From Aquabacter cavernae (lineage in GTDB: Bacteria; Pseudomonadota; Alphaproteobacteria; Rhizobiales; Xanthobacteraceae): a DNA stretch of 64,000 nt. How positions within the stretch are numbered: position 1 is the stretch's first letter; each line of letters starts with the position of its first letter. This document shows, piece after piece, positions 62,835 through 64,000 of this stretch. The stretch spans positions 1 to 64,000 of the forward strand of contig NZ_RWKV01000017.1 in assembly GCF_003993795.1 (NCBI RefSeq). Reading direction: 5' to 3'. A program made the position numbers and the translations under genes. The notes under the pieces were generated by a model. It ran no database searches and was not told the origin of the DNA. It was given only the letters and a program-made list of their open reading frames with translations.

Positions 62835-62863
62835 ATTATACCCGAATGGCGGGATGAGAAAGA
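62835..62863 (-). promoter_or_regulatory. Candidate promoter of the biotin operon
   Basis: On the minus strand a perfect TATAAT (62840-62835) lies 36 bases before the bioB start, with a weak -35-like TCTTTC 17 bases upstream. No BioR-type box (TTATAGATAA or similar) was found nearby by eye. Confidence 0.4.
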
Positions 62864-63005
62864 GCCCTGCGTTTCATGGCGCCCCCTGCCGCTGCGTCGC
62901 CATGCCCCGAAGGGGCCTCGCCGAGGGCGCTTCGGGCTGGACGGGCCCGGCGCGCAGGGCCAATGTCGCTCGCCTTTACCGCGCCTTGCGCAACCGGGAT
63001 CGCCC

Positions 63006-63353
63006 ATGAAGCTGCATTCTCTCGACCGCTCCACGGCGGACATCATCGACGCCCCCGTCAAGCCCGAGGCCCTGATCTCCGGCGCGCCCGATCCGCGCGC
63101 CCTCGTCACCTACGACGCCCCGGCCGAGCGCCTGTGCGCCGGCGAATGGGAGGCGGGCGTCGGCAAGTGGCGCGTGACCTATGACGAGTGGGAATATTGC
63201 CTGATCATTTCGGGGCGCTGCATCGTCACAGGCGACGACGGCACCGTGATCACGGCCGGCCCCGGCGACACGTTCGTGCTGGAACCGGGCTTCGCGGGCA
63301 CCTGGGAGGTCTTGGAGCCCATGCGCAAGCACTGGGTTGTCCGCACGCCCTGA
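63006..63353 (+). CDS. Small cupin-domain protein (DUF861-like)
   Basis: This 115-residue single-cupin protein has the pattern of the DUF861/ureidoglycine-aminohydrolase-like group: GEWEAGVGKWRVTYDEWEYCLIISG, then TAGPGDTFVLEPGFAGTWEV. The metal-site histidines of classical cupins are largely replaced (Glu/Tyr at EWEYC), as in many of this group, so metal binding is uncertain. It is divergent from bioB across 206 bases and ends at a strong terminator. Function unknown. Confidence 0.85.
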   Translation: MKLHSLDRSTADIIDAPVKPEALISGAPDPRALVTYDAPAERLCAGEWEAGVGKWRVTYDEWEYCLIISGRCIVTGDDGTVITAGPGDTFVLEPGFAGTWEVLEPMRKHWVVRTP

Positions 63354-63359
63354 CGCAAA

Positions 63360-63389
63360 AAGGCCCGTGAGATGTGTCTCACGGGCCTT
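63360..63389. terminator. Bidirectional terminator, perfect 13-bp stem
   Basis: AAGGCCCGTGAGA pairs with TCTCACGGGCCTT around TGTG, with A/T-rich flanks on the left. It separates the cupin gene from the convergent ptsN. Confidence 0.8.
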
Positions 63390-63421
63390 CCGCCAGATCG
63401 AAAAAGACACCCGCCGCCGTA

Positions 63422-63886
63422 TCAGGCGGCGTCGGAAGCCGAGGTCGCCGTCAGCAGCGCATGGATGGCGCCGCCATCGCGGGTGGCGCGCAGCTTCTCG
63501 GCAACCGCCGGGTCCCGCAGCATGCGGGCGACCCGGGCGAGTGCCTTCAGATGGTCCGCCCCCGCCGCCTCGGGCGCGAGCAGAAGGAAGATGAGGTCCA
63601 CCGGTTCGCCGTCCAGCGATTCGAAATCGATGGGCTTCTCCAGCCGGGCGAAGGCCCCGAACAGGCGCGGCAGGCCGGCCAGCTTGCCGTGCGGAATGGC
63701 GATTCCATTCCCGACGCCCGTGGAACCCAGCCGCTCGCGCTGGAGCAGCGTCTCGAAGATTTCCCGCTGGTCCCGCCCTGCGAGATCGGCGGCATGAAGC
63801 GCAAGCTCCTGGAGAGCCTGCTTCTTGCTGCTCGCCCGCAAGGACGGGAAGACCGCCTCGGGGGCGAGAAGATCGGCAAGGGGCAT
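63422..63886 (-). CDS. ptsN: PTS IIA-like nitrogen regulatory protein (EIIA-Ntr)
   Basis: This 154-residue phosphoacceptor of the nitrogen-related PTS carries its phosphorylated histidine in GNGIAIPHGKL (near residue 66); ERLGSTGVGNGIAIPH is the family signature. In alphaproteobacteria it receives phosphate from EI-Ntr/NPr, and it affects potassium uptake, nitrogen metabolism and the stringent response. It usually follows hpf (ribosome hibernation factor), which would lie beyond the right edge. Together with glnD it shows nitrogen-status control in this genome. Confidence 0.94.
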   Translation of the reverse strand: MPLADLLAPEAVFPSLRASSKKQALQELALHAADLAGRDQREIFETLLQRERLGSTGVGNGIAIPHGKLAGLPRLFGAFARLEKPIDFESLDGEPVDLIFLLLAPEAAGADHLKALARVARMLRDPAVAEKLRATRDGGAIHALLTATSASDAA

Positions 63887-63917
63887 CGAACCAATATCCC
63901 GGATCTAGAGCGCGACC

Positions 63918-63953
63918 GTCCCCCTCGAAGCGCCTGGGCACCTCAAGGGGGAC
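63918..63953. other. Stem-loop upstream of ptsN
   Basis: GTCCCCCT pairs with AGGGGGAC across about 20 bases, in the 114-base region between ptsN and the window edge. It could end an upstream gene or lie in the ptsN leader; nothing else is seen here. Confidence 0.35.
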
Positions 63954-64000
63954 GTGAATCGCTCTGTAATCAATGGTTTAGAGACTGATTCACCGCTCAG

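Noticed and set aside
62799-63005. N-terminal extension of the cupin gene and a separate small gene upstream
   Set aside because: The extension starts at the bioB start codon region and has no family sequence; the cupin begins naturally at 63006.
1-64000. tRNA, rRNA, prophage, integrase, toxin-antitoxin and CRISPR genes
   Set aside because: They were looked for by eye in the gaps and open frames; none was seen apart from the IS end at the left edge. Small RNAs without strong structure cannot be excluded.

Overview
The window is high-GC DNA from an alphaproteobacterium, most likely Hyphomicrobiales and plausibly Xanthobacteraceae (Azorhizobium/Xanthobacter-like). The pointers are 5-aminolevulinate synthase (C4 haem route) with an FNR/FixK box, a bioB-bioF-bioD-bioA-bioZ operon, glnD, EIIA-Ntr, an ornithine decarboxylase with a long structured leader, many ABC importers, and dispersed palindromes built on CCCTCCCCCGCAAGCGGGAG. 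No tRNA, rRNA, CRISPR array or phage module was seen. The left edge carries the end of an IS5-like transposase.

1-14.2 kb: an ArsR-type and a GntR/FCD regulator precede a long rightward cluster: an HpaI-type aldolase, two tandem PuuE/NodB-like deacetylase-fold hydrolases, a Liv-type ABC importer (two permeases, Tat-exported binding protein, two ATPases), a 66-residue AtzG/DUF4089-like protein coupled to an AtzE-like amidase, an APC permease and a D-amino-acid dehydrogenase. Together these look like uptake and stepwise hydrolysis of a cyclic amide, imide or ureide; the substrate is not known. The transporter part is split by two direct copies of a ~170-bp palindromic element.

14.2-27.2 kb: a small secreted protein; a polar amino acid importer whose binding protein and permease are fused; an MFS/LysR divergon; ornithine decarboxylase plus a GNAT acetyltransferase behind an ~800-bp leader region; hemA; an LprI-domain secreted protein; an orphan binding protein; and a RhiA-like protein divergent from a small unknown gene.

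27.3-37.4 kb: PadR regulator, acyl-CoA synthetase, SDR and a Liv-type binding protein (a likely acyl-CoA catabolic unit), then divergent PBP1A and glnD.

37.5-48.5 kb: a leftward three-gene unit: a 3,169-residue glycine-rich autotransporter adhesin, a translationally coupled TIGR03032-family protein and a GFA/CENP-V zinc protein. The adhesin has a five-module higher-order repeat. The DNA upstream is unusually AT-rich.

48.8-57.5 kb: a four-gene amino acid ABC importer, one permease of which carries palindromic elements in frame near its N terminus; then a TetR regulator and an RND efflux pair with related operator-like dyads.

57.8-64 kb: the biotin operon ending in bioZ, a small cupin gene and ptsN.
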